Shown: piece after piece, positions 1-8,035 of the stretch
Position numbering within the stretch: position 1 is the stretch's first letter
Layout: each line of letters starts with the position of its first letter
Source of the DNA: CAYOSU01 sp964541255
GTDB lineage: Bacteria; Bacillota; Clostridia; Christensenellales; CAMQZB01
Assembly: GCA_964541255.1 (NCBI GenBank)
Contig: CAZIPL010000009.1
Coordinates: 1 to 43,189, forward strand
Length of the DNA: 43,189 bases
Reading direction: 5' to 3'
Made by a program: the position numbers and the translations under genes
Notes under the pieces: generated by a model
Told to the model about the DNA's origin: nothing
The model's input: the letters and a program-made list of their open reading frames with translations, nothing else
Databases searched by the model: none

Positions 1-137
1 CACAGCCTCCCTTCAGGTCTTACCAACTCTGCCACCCTTGACGAGAGCTCTTCCCCCGTGGGCCTCAGCCTCCTCGTCTGTAAAACATAAGACACTAATA
101 AAGCTCTGCACCCACCCACTCCGCGGACTGAGGAGCC
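1..137 (+). mobile_element. MIR-type mammalian SINE fragment (host DNA, chimeric join)
   Basis: The plus strand reads like the core of a mammalian MIR repeat. CTCTGCCACCCTTGACGAG (about 28-46) resembles the MIR segment CTCTGCCACTTACTAG, and GGCCTCAGCCTCCTCGTCTG (61-80), followed by TAAAAC, resembles the MIR core GAGCCTCAGTTTCCTCATCTG plus TAAAAT. The order and spacing follow MIR with one internal shortening. No bacterial function fits the stretch. The join to bacterial sequence lies somewhere near 125-145, inside the annotated ftsZ frame. The similarity is from memory of the MIR consensus; the chimera reading is inference. Confidence 0.78.
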
Positions 138-1156
138 GTTACTACGTTATTCTTCTGTTCCTCGAGTTTACCAAAACCCGTAGCGATAATCGTTACGACA
201 ACTTCGTCACTCAAATTATCGTCGATAGTCGTACCGAAGATAATGTTTGCAGAATCGTCTACAACCTCTCTTACAAGGCTCGATGCTTCGTATACTTCTT
301 CCAAAGTAAGCTCGTCGCTGTTACCCGTGATATTCAAAATGATACCCGTAGCACCTTCGATAGTCGTTTCAAGAAGCGGAGACGCAACAGCCTGACGGAC
401 TGCTTCGAGCATTCTCTTTTCGCCTTTGCCACGACCGATACCCATATGAGCCATACCTTGATCTTGCATGATTGCTTTTACGTCGGCAAAGTCGAGGTTG
501 ATCATACCAGGGTTAACGATAAGGTCGGAAATACCCTGAATACCCTGACGAAGCGTATCGTCGGCAACCTTGAACGCGTCGATCATTCTTGCTCCCTTGG
601 GAACAACCTGCATAAGCTTTTCGTTAGGGATAACAACCAATGTATCTACATGTTTTTTAAGTTCGTTGATACCCGCCTGAGCGTTTGCGGCTCTCTTTAT
701 TCCCTCGAACAAGAAAGGTCTCGTTACTACCGCTACGGTAAGAATTCCCTGCTCTTTTGCGATCTGCGCAATGATAGGAGTAGCACCCGTACCTGTGCCG
801 CCGCCCATGCCGCACGTGATGAAAAGAAGATCGGTGTCTTTAACGATTTCGGCGATAAGGTCTCTGCTCTCTTCGGCAGCTTGTCTTCCGATTTCTGGCT
901 GTGCGCCTGCGCCGAGTCCTTTTGTAAGCTTTTCGCCTATCTGAACGAGCTTGTCCGCATTGGAAAGGATAAGGTCTTGCTTATCGGTGTTTACGGCAAT
1001 GAACTCTGCGCTCTTAACGCCTGCAAGTTTCATTCTCTTTACGGCATTGTTTCCGCCGCCGCCTACGCCGATAACTTTGATTCTTGCAACCTGAAACTGG
1101 CTTTCAGCATATTCCTGTGCGGTTTCATAAGTGGTGTTGTCGAAATAATCTTCCAT
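95..1156 (-). CDS. ftsZ: Cell division protein FtsZ, C terminus replaced by chimeric sequence
   Basis: FtsZ is the tubulin-like GTPase that polymerises into the division ring at midcell. The GTP-binding glycine loop GVGGGGNN is at about residues 30-37, the signature GGGTGTG at 118-124, and the synergy loop is within NPGMINLDFADVK. The start ATG follows AAAGGAG by a normal spacing and lies 15 bp after ftsA, so the two are co-transcribed. The conserved GTPase core is complete to about residue 335. After that the usual flexible linker and C-terminal peptide that binds FtsA and SepF are missing. The frame instead runs about 14 residues into MIR-like host DNA and stops at 95. The real gene should continue beyond this contig. 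Confidence 0.95.
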   Translation of the reverse strand: MEDYFDNTTYETAQEYAESQFQVARIKVIGVGGGGNNAVKRMKLAGVKSAEFIAVNTDKQDLILSNADKLVQIGEKLTKGLGAGAQPEIGRQAAEESRDLIAEIVKDTDLLFITCGMGGGTGTGATPIIAQIAKEQGILTVAVVTRPFLFEGIKRAANAQAGINELKKHVDTLVVIPNEKLMQVVPKGARMIDAFKVADDTLRQGIQGISDLIVNPGMINLDFADVKAIMQDQGMAHMGIGRGKGEKRMLEAVRQAVASPLLETTIEGATGIILNITGNSDELTLEEVYEASSLVREVVDDSANIIFGTTIDDNLSDEVVVTIIATGFGKLEEQKNNVVTAPQSAEWVGAELY

Positions 1157-1171
1157 TTTTGATCTCCTTTG

Positions 1172-2326
1172 TTATTTAAAAACTCTGTCGATAAATTTTC
1201 TTGGTTTATTTTGTTTCAGTGCCAAATCGAGCACTGCATACGTCGAACTCATGTGCGGATAGTCAAGCTGCGGAATGGCATTCTTTGCCAAGTCGATATT
1301 CTTGCCTATCGCTCTGCCGAGGTACTCCTTTGCACCTCTCATATACGAGATTCCGCCGCCCGTCAATTTGAAGTTTATGTAGCTCGGGAACTCAACGTCG
1401 CACGCTTTTACGCATTTGTTGATGAGCGACGCGATATGGTCAAGTCTCGCTTCAACGACATCGTGAGCTTGTCTTGCGTCGAAAGTATAGGTTTTGTCTT
1501 TCGAAACGACCTCGTATTTATCGTTTTCGCCTACCGCGAAAGTAAGCGATATTTTTCTCTTTAAGTCTTCTGCGATATGGAACGGAACGGAGAAGCATTC
1601 ATATAAATCGGCTGCGATATGCGCTCCGCCGACGGGGAACGACTTCATATACAAAAGCCCCTCGCCTCTTATTACCATAAACGTCGACGTCGTATATCCG
1701 ATGTCGAGAAGAACGGCGTATCTGTCTCTCGAATACGCATCGAGAAGATAGAGACTTTCGGCTAAACACGACGAAACGAATTCGATTCTCTTGAAGTCGT
1801 ATTGCATGAGGATTTGCGACACAAGGTCGGTAAATCTTCTTTTCGCCAAAACGTAGGATAACTGCCCCGAAAGCTTGGAGGTCTTCACCTCTCTCGCATC
1901 TATCAAAAGTCTACCGTCATCTCCTACATAGTAGATCGGAGAGCGATTTATCAATATAAATTCGGGATGATCTTTGAACGTATCGCCCAAATCGAACAAT
2001 TCGTCGATCTCGACGTCCGTTATCCTTCTCTTGCCTTCGAAATTAAGTGTCGGCTTTCTCAAAACTACGGAAGTGAATTCGCCAGGGACTCCGACATAAA
2101 CCTCCGTCATTTTGAAGCCGCAGGAACTTTCGGCACTTTCTATGGAATAACCGAGGACGTGATATAACTCTTCCTCGTTCAAGAATTCGCCGTTTAAGTA
2201 TCCGCTATATTCCATTTCGCTTCTGCCGAGAATATTGAAGGTGTTATTTACGCCTCTTTCGGCAATGACTACGTTTATCGTAGACGATCCGAAATCTATT
2301 ACGGCTACCGCGCCTTTACCTGCCAC
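1172..2326 (-). CDS. ftsA: FtsA-like actin-family division protein
   Basis: This is an actin/Hsp70-fold ATPase that tethers FtsZ to the membrane. Phosphate-binding loops IDFGSST near the N terminus and LDIGYTTSTF in the middle, plus TGGGISYMRGAKEYL near the end, match the family. The last residues (KPRKFIDRVFK) could form the amphipathic membrane-targeting helix. The frame is open to a GTG at 2365, but that codon has no ribosome site and sits almost on the predicted transcription start. The GTG at 2326 is preceded by AAAGGAG at 2334-2340 and gives MAGKGAVAVIDFG, the normal FtsA beginning, so I chose it (384 aa). It has its own promoter at 2377-2405 and is followed after 15 bp by ftsZ. Sequence divergence makes FtsA-like the careful name. 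Confidence 0.82.
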   Translation of the reverse strand: MAGKGAVAVIDFGSSTINVVIAERGVNNTFNILGRSEMEYSGYLNGEFLNEEELYHVLGYSIESAESSCGFKMTEVYVGVPGEFTSVVLRKPTLNFEGKRRITDVEIDELFDLGDTFKDHPEFILINRSPIYYVGDDGRLLIDAREVKTSKLSGQLSYVLAKRRFTDLVSQILMQYDFKRIEFVSSCLAESLYLLDAYSRDRYAVLLDIGYTTSTFMVIRGEGLLYMKSFPVGGAHIAADLYECFSVPFHIAEDLKRKISLTFAVGENDKYEVVSKDKTYTFDARQAHDVVEARLDHIASLINKCVKACDVEFPSYINFKLTGGGISYMRGAKEYLGRAIGKNIDLAKNAIPQLDYPHMSSTYAVLDLALKQNKPRKFIDRVFK

Positions 2327-2340
2327 TACTTTGCTCCTTT

Positions 2341-2361
2341 CAAGAGTATATAATACTCTTG
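2341..2361 (-). promoter_or_regulatory. Perfect 9-bp palindrome between ftsA promoter and RBS
   Basis: CAAGAGTAT and ATACTCTTG form 9-bp arms around a 3-bp centre. The element lies about 9-29 bases downstream of the predicted start of transcription and directly abuts the AAAGGAG ribosome site of ftsA at 2334-2340. It could be a repressor operator or an RNA hairpin that affects translation of ftsA. Which protein would bind is unknown. Confidence 0.55.
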
Positions 2362-2376
2362 GCACTGTTATGTTTG

Positions 2377-2405
2377 ATTATAAACCAAAACTGTAGAATT
2401 GTCAA
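2377..2405 (-). promoter_or_regulatory. Sigma-A promoter for ftsA-ftsZ
   Basis: TTGACA (2400-2405) and TATAAT (2377-2382), both perfect consensus hexamers on the minus strand, are separated by exactly 17 bp. Transcription would start near 2370, just upstream of the ftsA ribosome site. It lies in the 286-bp gap after ftsQ, so ftsA and ftsZ can be transcribed independently of the long mraZ transcript. The rest of the gap (2406-2612) is AT-rich with short imperfect hairpins and no convincing terminator. Confidence 0.85.
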
Positions 2406-2612
2406 TAAAAGAATGTACTATTTATCGTTTTTTAGCCTTTACACAGGCTTTTAAAGCCTTTTAGCAAAAAGCTTTCAAAAAATCATCGAAAACACTATTC
2501 GAATATCTTTTAAAAAAAGTGTTTATCTCCGTCGTTTGCGTTTTCGAAATCGTCGCAAAAACCAATAGTACTCAACCGTCAAGATAAGATTTTTAAGCCG
2601 ACGTCGAAAATC

Positions 2613-3398
2613 TTATTTCTTTTTCAAAACGGGCAACAAGTCGTTTCCGATTACTATTTCCGACTGAGGCTCGGAAGCTAGTCCGCTCGTATACGCACCC
2701 ATGATGTTCGCTACTTTCCTCTCGGTATTTTCGCTGAAGTTATATATCAAAAGCCTTGTTCCGTATCTTGTCGTTGCAAGAAGGTTGTCGTCTACGTCTG
2801 TCGAGACGCTTTCGAAAAAGCCTTTAATCTGAACAGCGGTATATTCATACGAAAGACTGTTGAGAGTTTCGAAAAACTTTATCGCGGAAGTAACGGCTTT
2901 ATCGCTTGATACCGCAGTCTGTCCGCCGGCTTTTTCCACAGCTTTCAATTTCTCGAGGTTTTCCTTGGAAACCCCCTCTACGATTACGCACGCGTAATCG
3001 CCGTCGCCACCGATGTTCGAGGTCGATATATCGAGTAAGCTCGCATTCTTATCGAAGATGTAATACTTCGAATTGCAATTTATCGCAAAAAGCGGAGTGC
3101 GTTCGCGAAGCGTAACGATAATCTTCGACGGGAACACTATCTCGATATGTTCTATCTCGACATACGGACACTCCGACTCGATACGCTCTTTATACGCCTT
3201 TTTCGAGAACGTGAAAATATTCTTGCCGATATACTCGTTGGTTAAGGAATCAACGGTGTTAACGTCGATTCTATTCAGCGTGTTTGTATAGTTAAGCTCT
3301 ATTTCGTTTGTCGAAAACAGCATAACAAATACGCCTACGACAATCAAAAGAACAAGCAAAACTATCAATATCGCATATAATGCACCTTTTTTCTTCAT
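2613..3398 (-). CDS. ftsQ: Cell division protein DivIB/FtsQ
   Basis: This is a bitopic membrane protein of the divisome that links with FtsL and DivIC. The N terminus is short and Lys-rich (MKKKGA) and is followed by one membrane helix at about residues 6-28. A POTRA-type domain comes next (about 40-110), including the conserved stretch VEIEHIEIVFPSKIIVTLRERTP. The remainder is the extracytoplasmic beta domain. An upstream in-frame TTG at 3404 is possible, but AAGGA is correctly placed for the ATG at 3398, which I prefer (261 aa). The gene starts 2 bp after the murA stop, so the two are translationally linked. Confidence 0.88.
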   Translation of the reverse strand: MKKKGALYAILIVLLVLLIVVGVFVMLFSTNEIELNYTNTLNRIDVNTVDSLTNEYIGKNIFTFSKKAYKERIESECPYVEIEHIEIVFPSKIIVTLRERTPLFAINCNSKYYIFDKNASLLDISTSNIGGDGDYACVIVEGVSKENLEKLKAVEKAGGQTAVSSDKAVTSAIKFFETLNSLSYEYTAVQIKGFFESVSTDVDDNLLATTRYGTRLLIYNFSENTERKVANIMGAYTSGLASEPQSEIVIGNDLLPVLKKK

Positions 3399-3400
3399 AC

Positions 3401-4651
3401 TCAAATCCTTGTTATGTCAGCACCGAAAAGCTTCAGCTCGCGTTCGATTCTTTCATACCCTCTATCGATATGGTAAATATCCGTTACGGTAGATTTTCCC
3501 TCTGCTTTAAGCGCCGCGAGCACAGTCGCCGCACCGCCGCGAAGATCGAAGCATTTAAGCGTCGTTCCGTGCAAACATTTTACGCCGTTAATGATTGCGG
3601 TCTTTCCCCGAATGGTTATATCCGCGCCCATTTTGATAAGCTCGGAAACGTGCCGAAAGCGAGTCTCGAACATATTTTCTTCGACAATCGACAAGCCGTC
3701 CGATACGCTCGAAAGAGCTATTATCTGAGCTTGAAGGTCTGTCGGGAATCCGGGGTACGGCGACGTCATTATGCTTTTTATCGCAAGCGGCGTGCCGTTT
3801 GACTTCAAGGTTATTTTAGCATTATTTATGTATATTTTGCAAGCACTTTCCCTAAGTTTAGATATTATTGAGGAAATATGTCCGTCGTTTACGTTGTTTA
3901 GCGTGATTTCTCCGCCGCACATCGCGCCTGCGATAAGGTAAGTCCCAGCGACAATCCTATCTGGGATAGGTTCGTATTCGCATGGGAAAAGCTTCTCTAC
4001 GCCCTCGACAACAATCTTCTTTTCTCCTCCGCCGAAAACCTTGCCGCCCATCTTGTTTATAAACTCAGCCAAGTCCGCGATCTCAGGTTCTGTCGCGGCG
4101 TTTTTTATTACCGTTTTACCTTTAATGAGTGTTGCCGCCATAATGAGATTTTCAGTCGTGCCTACCGACGGGAAATCGAGGGTTATCTCCCCGCCTTTCA
4201 TTTTTTCTCCGTCGCAGAACAAATATCCGCCCTCTTCACGAATCTTTACGCCGAGCTTTTTCAATCCGTCGATATGTAGATTTATCGGTCTTAGTCCGAT
4301 ATCGCAACCGCCTGGGTATGCTATCACGGCTTTTTTATACTTTGACAAAAGCGCCCCGAGAAGAAAAATCGAGCTTCGCATTTTTCTCGCGCGCTCGTCG
4401 GATATTTCGAAATTTGAAATATCCCTCGAATCGACGATTATATCCTTTCCGTCAAAAGACACTTTCGCTCCTAAATCGGACAAAATGCCGTTCATGGCAA
4501 AAACGTCCGTTATCATCGGGCAGTTCTTTATTCTCGATATTCCGTCCGCCATAACAGTCGCCGCAAGAAGTGGCAAAACGGCGTTTTTTGCAGAATAAAT
4601 CTCCATATCCCCGAACAGCTTTTTGCCGCCGTTAATGACAAGCTTTGACAT
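3401..4651 (-). CDS. murA: UDP-N-acetylglucosamine 1-carboxyvinyltransferase MurA
   Basis: MurA catalyses the first committed step of peptidoglycan synthesis in the cytosol, adding enolpyruvate from PEP to UDP-GlcNAc. The catalytic cysteine is present as C116 in YPGGCDIGLRPIN, which predicts fosfomycin sensitivity in principle. SPYPGFPTDLQAQ carries the conserved catalytic aspartate, and the ending RGYERIERELKLFGADI is typical. The length of 416 aa is normal. GGAGG lies just upstream of the ATG. It sits between ftsW and ftsQ, where related clostridial clusters usually also have murG and sometimes murC or murB. Confidence 0.95.
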   Translation of the reverse strand: MSKLVINGGKKLFGDMEIYSAKNAVLPLLAATVMADGISRIKNCPMITDVFAMNGILSDLGAKVSFDGKDIIVDSRDISNFEISDERARKMRSSIFLLGALLSKYKKAVIAYPGGCDIGLRPINLHIDGLKKLGVKIREEGGYLFCDGEKMKGGEITLDFPSVGTTENLIMAATLIKGKTVIKNAATEPEIADLAEFINKMGGKVFGGGEKKIVVEGVEKLFPCEYEPIPDRIVAGTYLIAGAMCGGEITLNNVNDGHISSIISKLRESACKIYINNAKITLKSNGTPLAIKSIMTSPYPGFPTDLQAQIIALSSVSDGLSIVEENMFETRFRHVSELIKMGADITIRGKTAIINGVKCLHGTTLKCFDLRGGAATVLAALKAEGKSTVTDIYHIDRGYERIERELKLFGADITRI

Positions 4652-4679
4652 AGCCCCTCCGATTTGTTGTTTTCATACA

Positions 4680-5798
4680 TCATTTTATGGAAAAAGGACT
4701 TTTTGTGTTCGTTCCTGCAATAAGTCCGCCGATCGTCATAAAAACTATTATCTGAGTATTCCCCGACGAAATAAACGGAAGCGGAAGCCCTGTCGGCGGA
4801 ATGCTCCCCGTTACGACGGCAATGTTTATTATAACTTGCACGGCTATCATCGTCGTTCCAGAAAAGCAAAGCATAAAGTCGTATCGGTCGCTTGCGTTGC
4901 GAGCTTTTTTATATCCGAAAAGCACCAAAGCCAAATATACCGACATCAGAACAAAGCATCCGAAAAGTCCGAACTCTTCGGCGATTACGGAAAATATAAA
5001 GTCCGATTCGGAAAAAGGCAAGAACTTTTTCGCTTGACGCGACGAAAGATACCCCGTCCCGAAAAGTCCGCCGTTTGATATTCCGTATAGCGACTGAATG
5101 AGCTGATAGCCCTCCGCTTTCGGGCTTTGCCAAGGGTTCAAAAAAGCCGACAGCCTCGCCAAGCGATACGGCTCGATTATTATCAAAATCGGAACGGCTA
5201 TAATTCCAACCACAAGAATCAATAGCGAAAGCTTTCTGTCTAAGCCTGCAGCTAAGGCGATAAGGTAAGTCGAAAGGGCTATATCCACAGTTACGGAAAG
5301 ATTTGGCTCGATTATTATCAAAAGCGCGAAAACTCCGCCGACGATAAATATCGGAAGAGCGCCTTTGACGGTAGGCGTTATTTTGTGATTTTTCTCAAAA
5401 TACGCCGACGAAAACAATACGAGAGCAAGCTTGCATAGCTCCGACGGCTGAATCGTGAAAAAACCGAGGTTTATCCAACGCTTTGCACCGTAGTTTTCCA
5501 CCCCGATTTTCGGCACAAAAACAAAAACAAGAAGTATCGCGCAAAGAATCGGGAAAGCTATATATGCTTTTTTCAAGATTTTCTTATCAGAAACCACACC
5601 GACAAAAAAAGCGACAGCTCCTACTATAACGCCGACGGCTTGCTTTTTGAGATATAAAAATCCGTCGCCGTAAAGGCTTTCGGATTGATAGTAGCTTGCT
5701 GAATAGACTGCGAAAAGTCCGAAAACGGCAAGAGCAAAAACAAGTAGCGTTATCGCCAAAGAGCTTTCGTCTTTATAAACTTCTGACAATTTCTTCAA
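4680..5798 (-). CDS. ftsW: SEDS glycosyltransferase FtsW (or SpoVE)
   Basis: This is a polytopic SEDS-family peptidoglycan polymerase that works with the class B PBP of this cluster at the septum. There are about ten membrane segments. Family motifs are AKRWINLGFFTIQPSEL (about 105-121), FLPFSESDFIFSVIAEEFG (259-277) with the catalytic-type aspartate D266, and the C-terminal PPTGLPLPFISSGNT. The start is a TTG with GAGGGG at good spacing, and its first codons overlap the end of murD by 26 bp. Because this organism sporulates, a SpoVE role cannot be excluded. Confidence 0.92.
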   Translation of the reverse strand: MKKLSEVYKDESSLAITLLVFALAVFGLFAVYSASYYQSESLYGDGFLYLKKQAVGVIVGAVAFFVGVVSDKKILKKAYIAFPILCAILLVFVFVPKIGVENYGAKRWINLGFFTIQPSELCKLALVLFSSAYFEKNHKITPTVKGALPIFIVGGVFALLIIIEPNLSVTVDIALSTYLIALAAGLDRKLSLLILVVGIIAVPILIIIEPYRLARLSAFLNPWQSPKAEGYQLIQSLYGISNGGLFGTGYLSSRQAKKFLPFSESDFIFSVIAEEFGLFGCFVLMSVYLALVLFGYKKARNASDRYDFMLCFSGTTMIAVQVIINIAVVTGSIPPTGLPLPFISSGNTQIIVFMTIGGLIAGTNTKSPFSIK

Positions 5799-7050
5799 AG
5801 CATTCCCCTCTTTCCTCGTATGAAGAAAACATATCGAAGCTCGACGTTGCGGGACTTAACAGCACGTTTCCGCTTTTTGCGTAGTACCTTGCAAGAAGCA
5901 CGCACTCTTTCAAGCTTTCGCAACGTGAAATGCTGCGATAGTTTGCTTCTTCGGCATCAATCAGCACTCTTTCGGCGTTTTCTCCGAAAACTATCACGCG
6001 CGTTACGTTTTTGGGCAAATTTTCAAATAGCGGCAAATAATCGATTCCCTTTTCCTTTCCGCCCAAAATCAAAACAGTTTCGCCCGTCATCGCATTTATC
6101 GCAACGAGAGTCGAAGAAACATTCGTTCCTTTCGAGTCGTTGTAGTATTTGACTCCGTCAATTGTTTTTACGTATGAAATTCTATGCGGAACGCCGTAAA
6201 ACGTACTTATTGCGCATTCTATGTATTTGTTGTTTATTTTCAAAAGCTTTGCAACCGTAACGGCGGCAAGGATATTTTCTATGTTATGCTGGCCTAACAG
6301 CTTGATGTTTCTTAGTCCCGTCACGTAATCGGAACGCCCGAACACGATGTTATCCTTTTCAAGGTGCGCGCCGTTTGTCTTTTCGGAAAGCGAAAAGAAG
6401 TATTTCTTCGATTTTGAATCGCATTTATCATCTAAGTTTTTCGGAAGAACCAAAAAGTCGTTTTCGTCTTGATTTTCGTATATACGCTTTTTGGCGGCGT
6501 AATAGTTTTCCAAGCTTTTATGCCTATCGAGATGATCGGGCGAAAGATTCAATATTGCCGCTATTTTCGGCTTAAAGCTTTTTATCGTTTCGAGCTGAAA
6601 AGAAGAGCATTCCAAAACATAAGTCGCGTTTTTCTCTATCTTTTCTCTCGACGCGGGAAAGCCGATATTTCCGCACAAAAAGCTCCGTTCATTTGCCTCT
6701 TTAAGCATTTTGTCTATTAGCGTGACCGTCGTCGTCTTTCCGTTTGTTCCCGTAACGGCAACGACAGTCCCGTCAAAAAAGCTCGCACCGTATTCAAGCT
6801 CCGACACGATTTTTATTCCGCTTTTTCTCAAAAGCAAAGAAATCTCGCTATCTGTCGGAACGCCGGGAGATATGACAGCCAATCCCACTTTGCCGCCGTA
6901 AATCAATCTTTCGACGTCGTTTTCTTTCAAAAAACCGCTCTTTTTGTCGTATATGTAGGCATTTTTGCCTAAGCTTTTTACCTTTTCGCAAACAGCTTTT
7001 CCGCTTTCGCCGTACCCTATCACCAAAACGTCACAATCCGAATATTCCAT
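5773..7050 (-). CDS. murD: UDP-N-acetylmuramoyl-L-alanine--D-glutamate ligase MurD
   Basis: This is the cytosolic Mur ligase that adds D-Glu to UDP-MurNAc-L-Ala. The N-terminal Rossmann-like domain (VLVIGYGESGKAV) is followed by the ATP loop VTGTNGKTTTVTLID, the conserved ECSSFQLE and LNLSPDHLDRH motifs, then NDSKGTN and the C-terminal domain ending in SPATSSFDMFSSYEERGE. I place the start at the ATG at 7050, preceded by GGTGG; a GTG at 7059 would add three residues. It overlaps the end of mraY by 20 bp and the start of ftsW by 26 bp, the tight coupling typical of this operon. Confidence 0.94.
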   Translation of the reverse strand: MEYSDCDVLVIGYGESGKAVCEKVKSLGKNAYIYDKKSGFLKENDVERLIYGGKVGLAVISPGVPTDSEISLLLRKSGIKIVSELEYGASFFDGTVVAVTGTNGKTTTVTLIDKMLKEANERSFLCGNIGFPASREKIEKNATYVLECSSFQLETIKSFKPKIAAILNLSPDHLDRHKSLENYYAAKKRIYENQDENDFLVLPKNLDDKCDSKSKKYFFSLSEKTNGAHLEKDNIVFGRSDYVTGLRNIKLLGQHNIENILAAVTVAKLLKINNKYIECAISTFYGVPHRISYVKTIDGVKYYNDSKGTNVSSTLVAINAMTGETVLILGGKEKGIDYLPLFENLPKNVTRVIVFGENAERVLIDAEEANYRSISRCESLKECVLLARYYAKSGNVLLSPATSSFDMFSSYEERGECFEEIVRSL

Positions 7051-8035
7051 TTTTACCACCGAACACAGAGAATAATACTATTGCAGAAAACAGCACGGTC
7101 GCAAGAGAGTATATCGCCACGATACGGTTTTCGTGCAACCCTTTTTGCTGCAAATGATGATGTAGCGGCGCCATTAAAAAGATTCTTTTGCCGCCGCTTA
7201 GCTTGAAATAAGCAACTTGCAAAACGTCGGACAACCCCGTTATTACGTATGCAATCCCGATTATAGGGATAAAAAGCGTTAAGTCCGACATAATGGCAAG
7301 CGACGCAATCAAGCCCCCTAAAAACATAGAGCCGACATCACCCATAAATACATATGCTGGAAAGCAGTTGACTATGAAATATCCGAGCATTGCTCCTACC
7401 GCAGAAAGAGACAAAGTAAGCAAGCCGTTAAGTTCGTTTTCCGTTAAAGAAAGATTAAAAAACGCATAAAAGATAGCAAGAATAAGAGCAAAAAAGAATA
7501 TGTTTATTCCAGACACCGAAACGCACAAACCATCTAAGCCGTCGATTAGATTTACGGTGTTTATCAATGCGACAAACGCAAAAAAGTTTATCGCAAAAGA
7601 ATAGTACCCGAAATCGATATATTCGTTGACAAAAGGCACAAAGAGCCTTCCGCCGCTTTTTTGATATGCTGCATATGCCAAAGAAGCTGCGACAAGCACT
7701 TGAAAAAGAATTTTCTGATATGGCTTTAACCCCTCGTTTTTCTTGAATTTTACTTTAATAAAATCGTCGAGAAAGCCAATAAGTCCACTAAAAAAAGCTA
7801 TCGCCACAACGGTCAGAGAAAGTAAATCGCCCTGCCACAAGGCAAAATACGTTCCTATTCCGCCGACGATAAACACCAATCCGCCCATAGTAGGCGTGCC
7901 GTTTTTGCTCTCGTGCTCGACGACATAGGAAAGCACCGTTTGACGGACGTTTTTACGCTTCGATACGGGAATGAATATCAAAGAAAAAAGAAGCGATATA
8001 ATTAGCGCGACAACCACCGAAAGAAGATACCTCAT
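7031..8035 (-). CDS. mraY: Phospho-N-acetylmuramoyl-pentapeptide transferase MraY
   Basis: MraY is an integral membrane enzyme that transfers phospho-MurNAc-pentapeptide to undecaprenyl phosphate, forming lipid I. There are about ten membrane segments. Conserved sites are GTPTMGG near residue 47, the Mg-binding LDDFIK, NTVNLIDGLDGL, FMGDVGSMFLG, and the HHH loop APLHHHLQQKG. The length of 334 aa is normal. It overlaps murE by four bases (ATGA) and murD by 20. Confidence 0.95.
   Translation of the reverse strand: MRYLLSVVVALIISLLFSLIFIPVSKRKNVRQTVLSYVVEHESKNGTPTMGGLVFIVGGIGTYFALWQGDLLSLTVVAIAFFSGLIGFLDDFIKVKFKKNEGLKPYQKILFQVLVAASLAYAAYQKSGGRLFVPFVNEYIDFGYYSFAINFFAFVALINTVNLIDGLDGLCVSVSGINIFFFALILAIFYAFFNLSLTENELNGLLTLSLSAVGAMLGYFIVNCFPAYVFMGDVGSMFLGGLIASLAIMSDLTLFIPIIGIAYVITGLSDVLQVAYFKLSGGKRIFLMAPLHHHLQQKGLHENRIVAIYSLATVLFSAIVLFSVFGGKNGIFGL

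Noticed and set aside
1..60. T-box or tRNA-like look of the minus strand (AAGGGTGGC, GAGTTGGTAAGACC)
   Set aside because: The bases do not fold into a tRNA or T-box antiterminator, and the plus strand fits a MIR SINE far better.
38..1162. 374-codon open frame on the plus strand opposite ftsZ
   Set aside because: It is antisense to a clear FtsZ, has no ribosome site, and its product has no recognisable fold pattern. Codon bias of the real gene keeps the antisense frame open.
1172..2365. Longer FtsA start at GTG 2365
   Set aside because: No ribosome site, and it lies only about five bases from the predicted transcription start; the GTG at 2326 has AAAGGAG.
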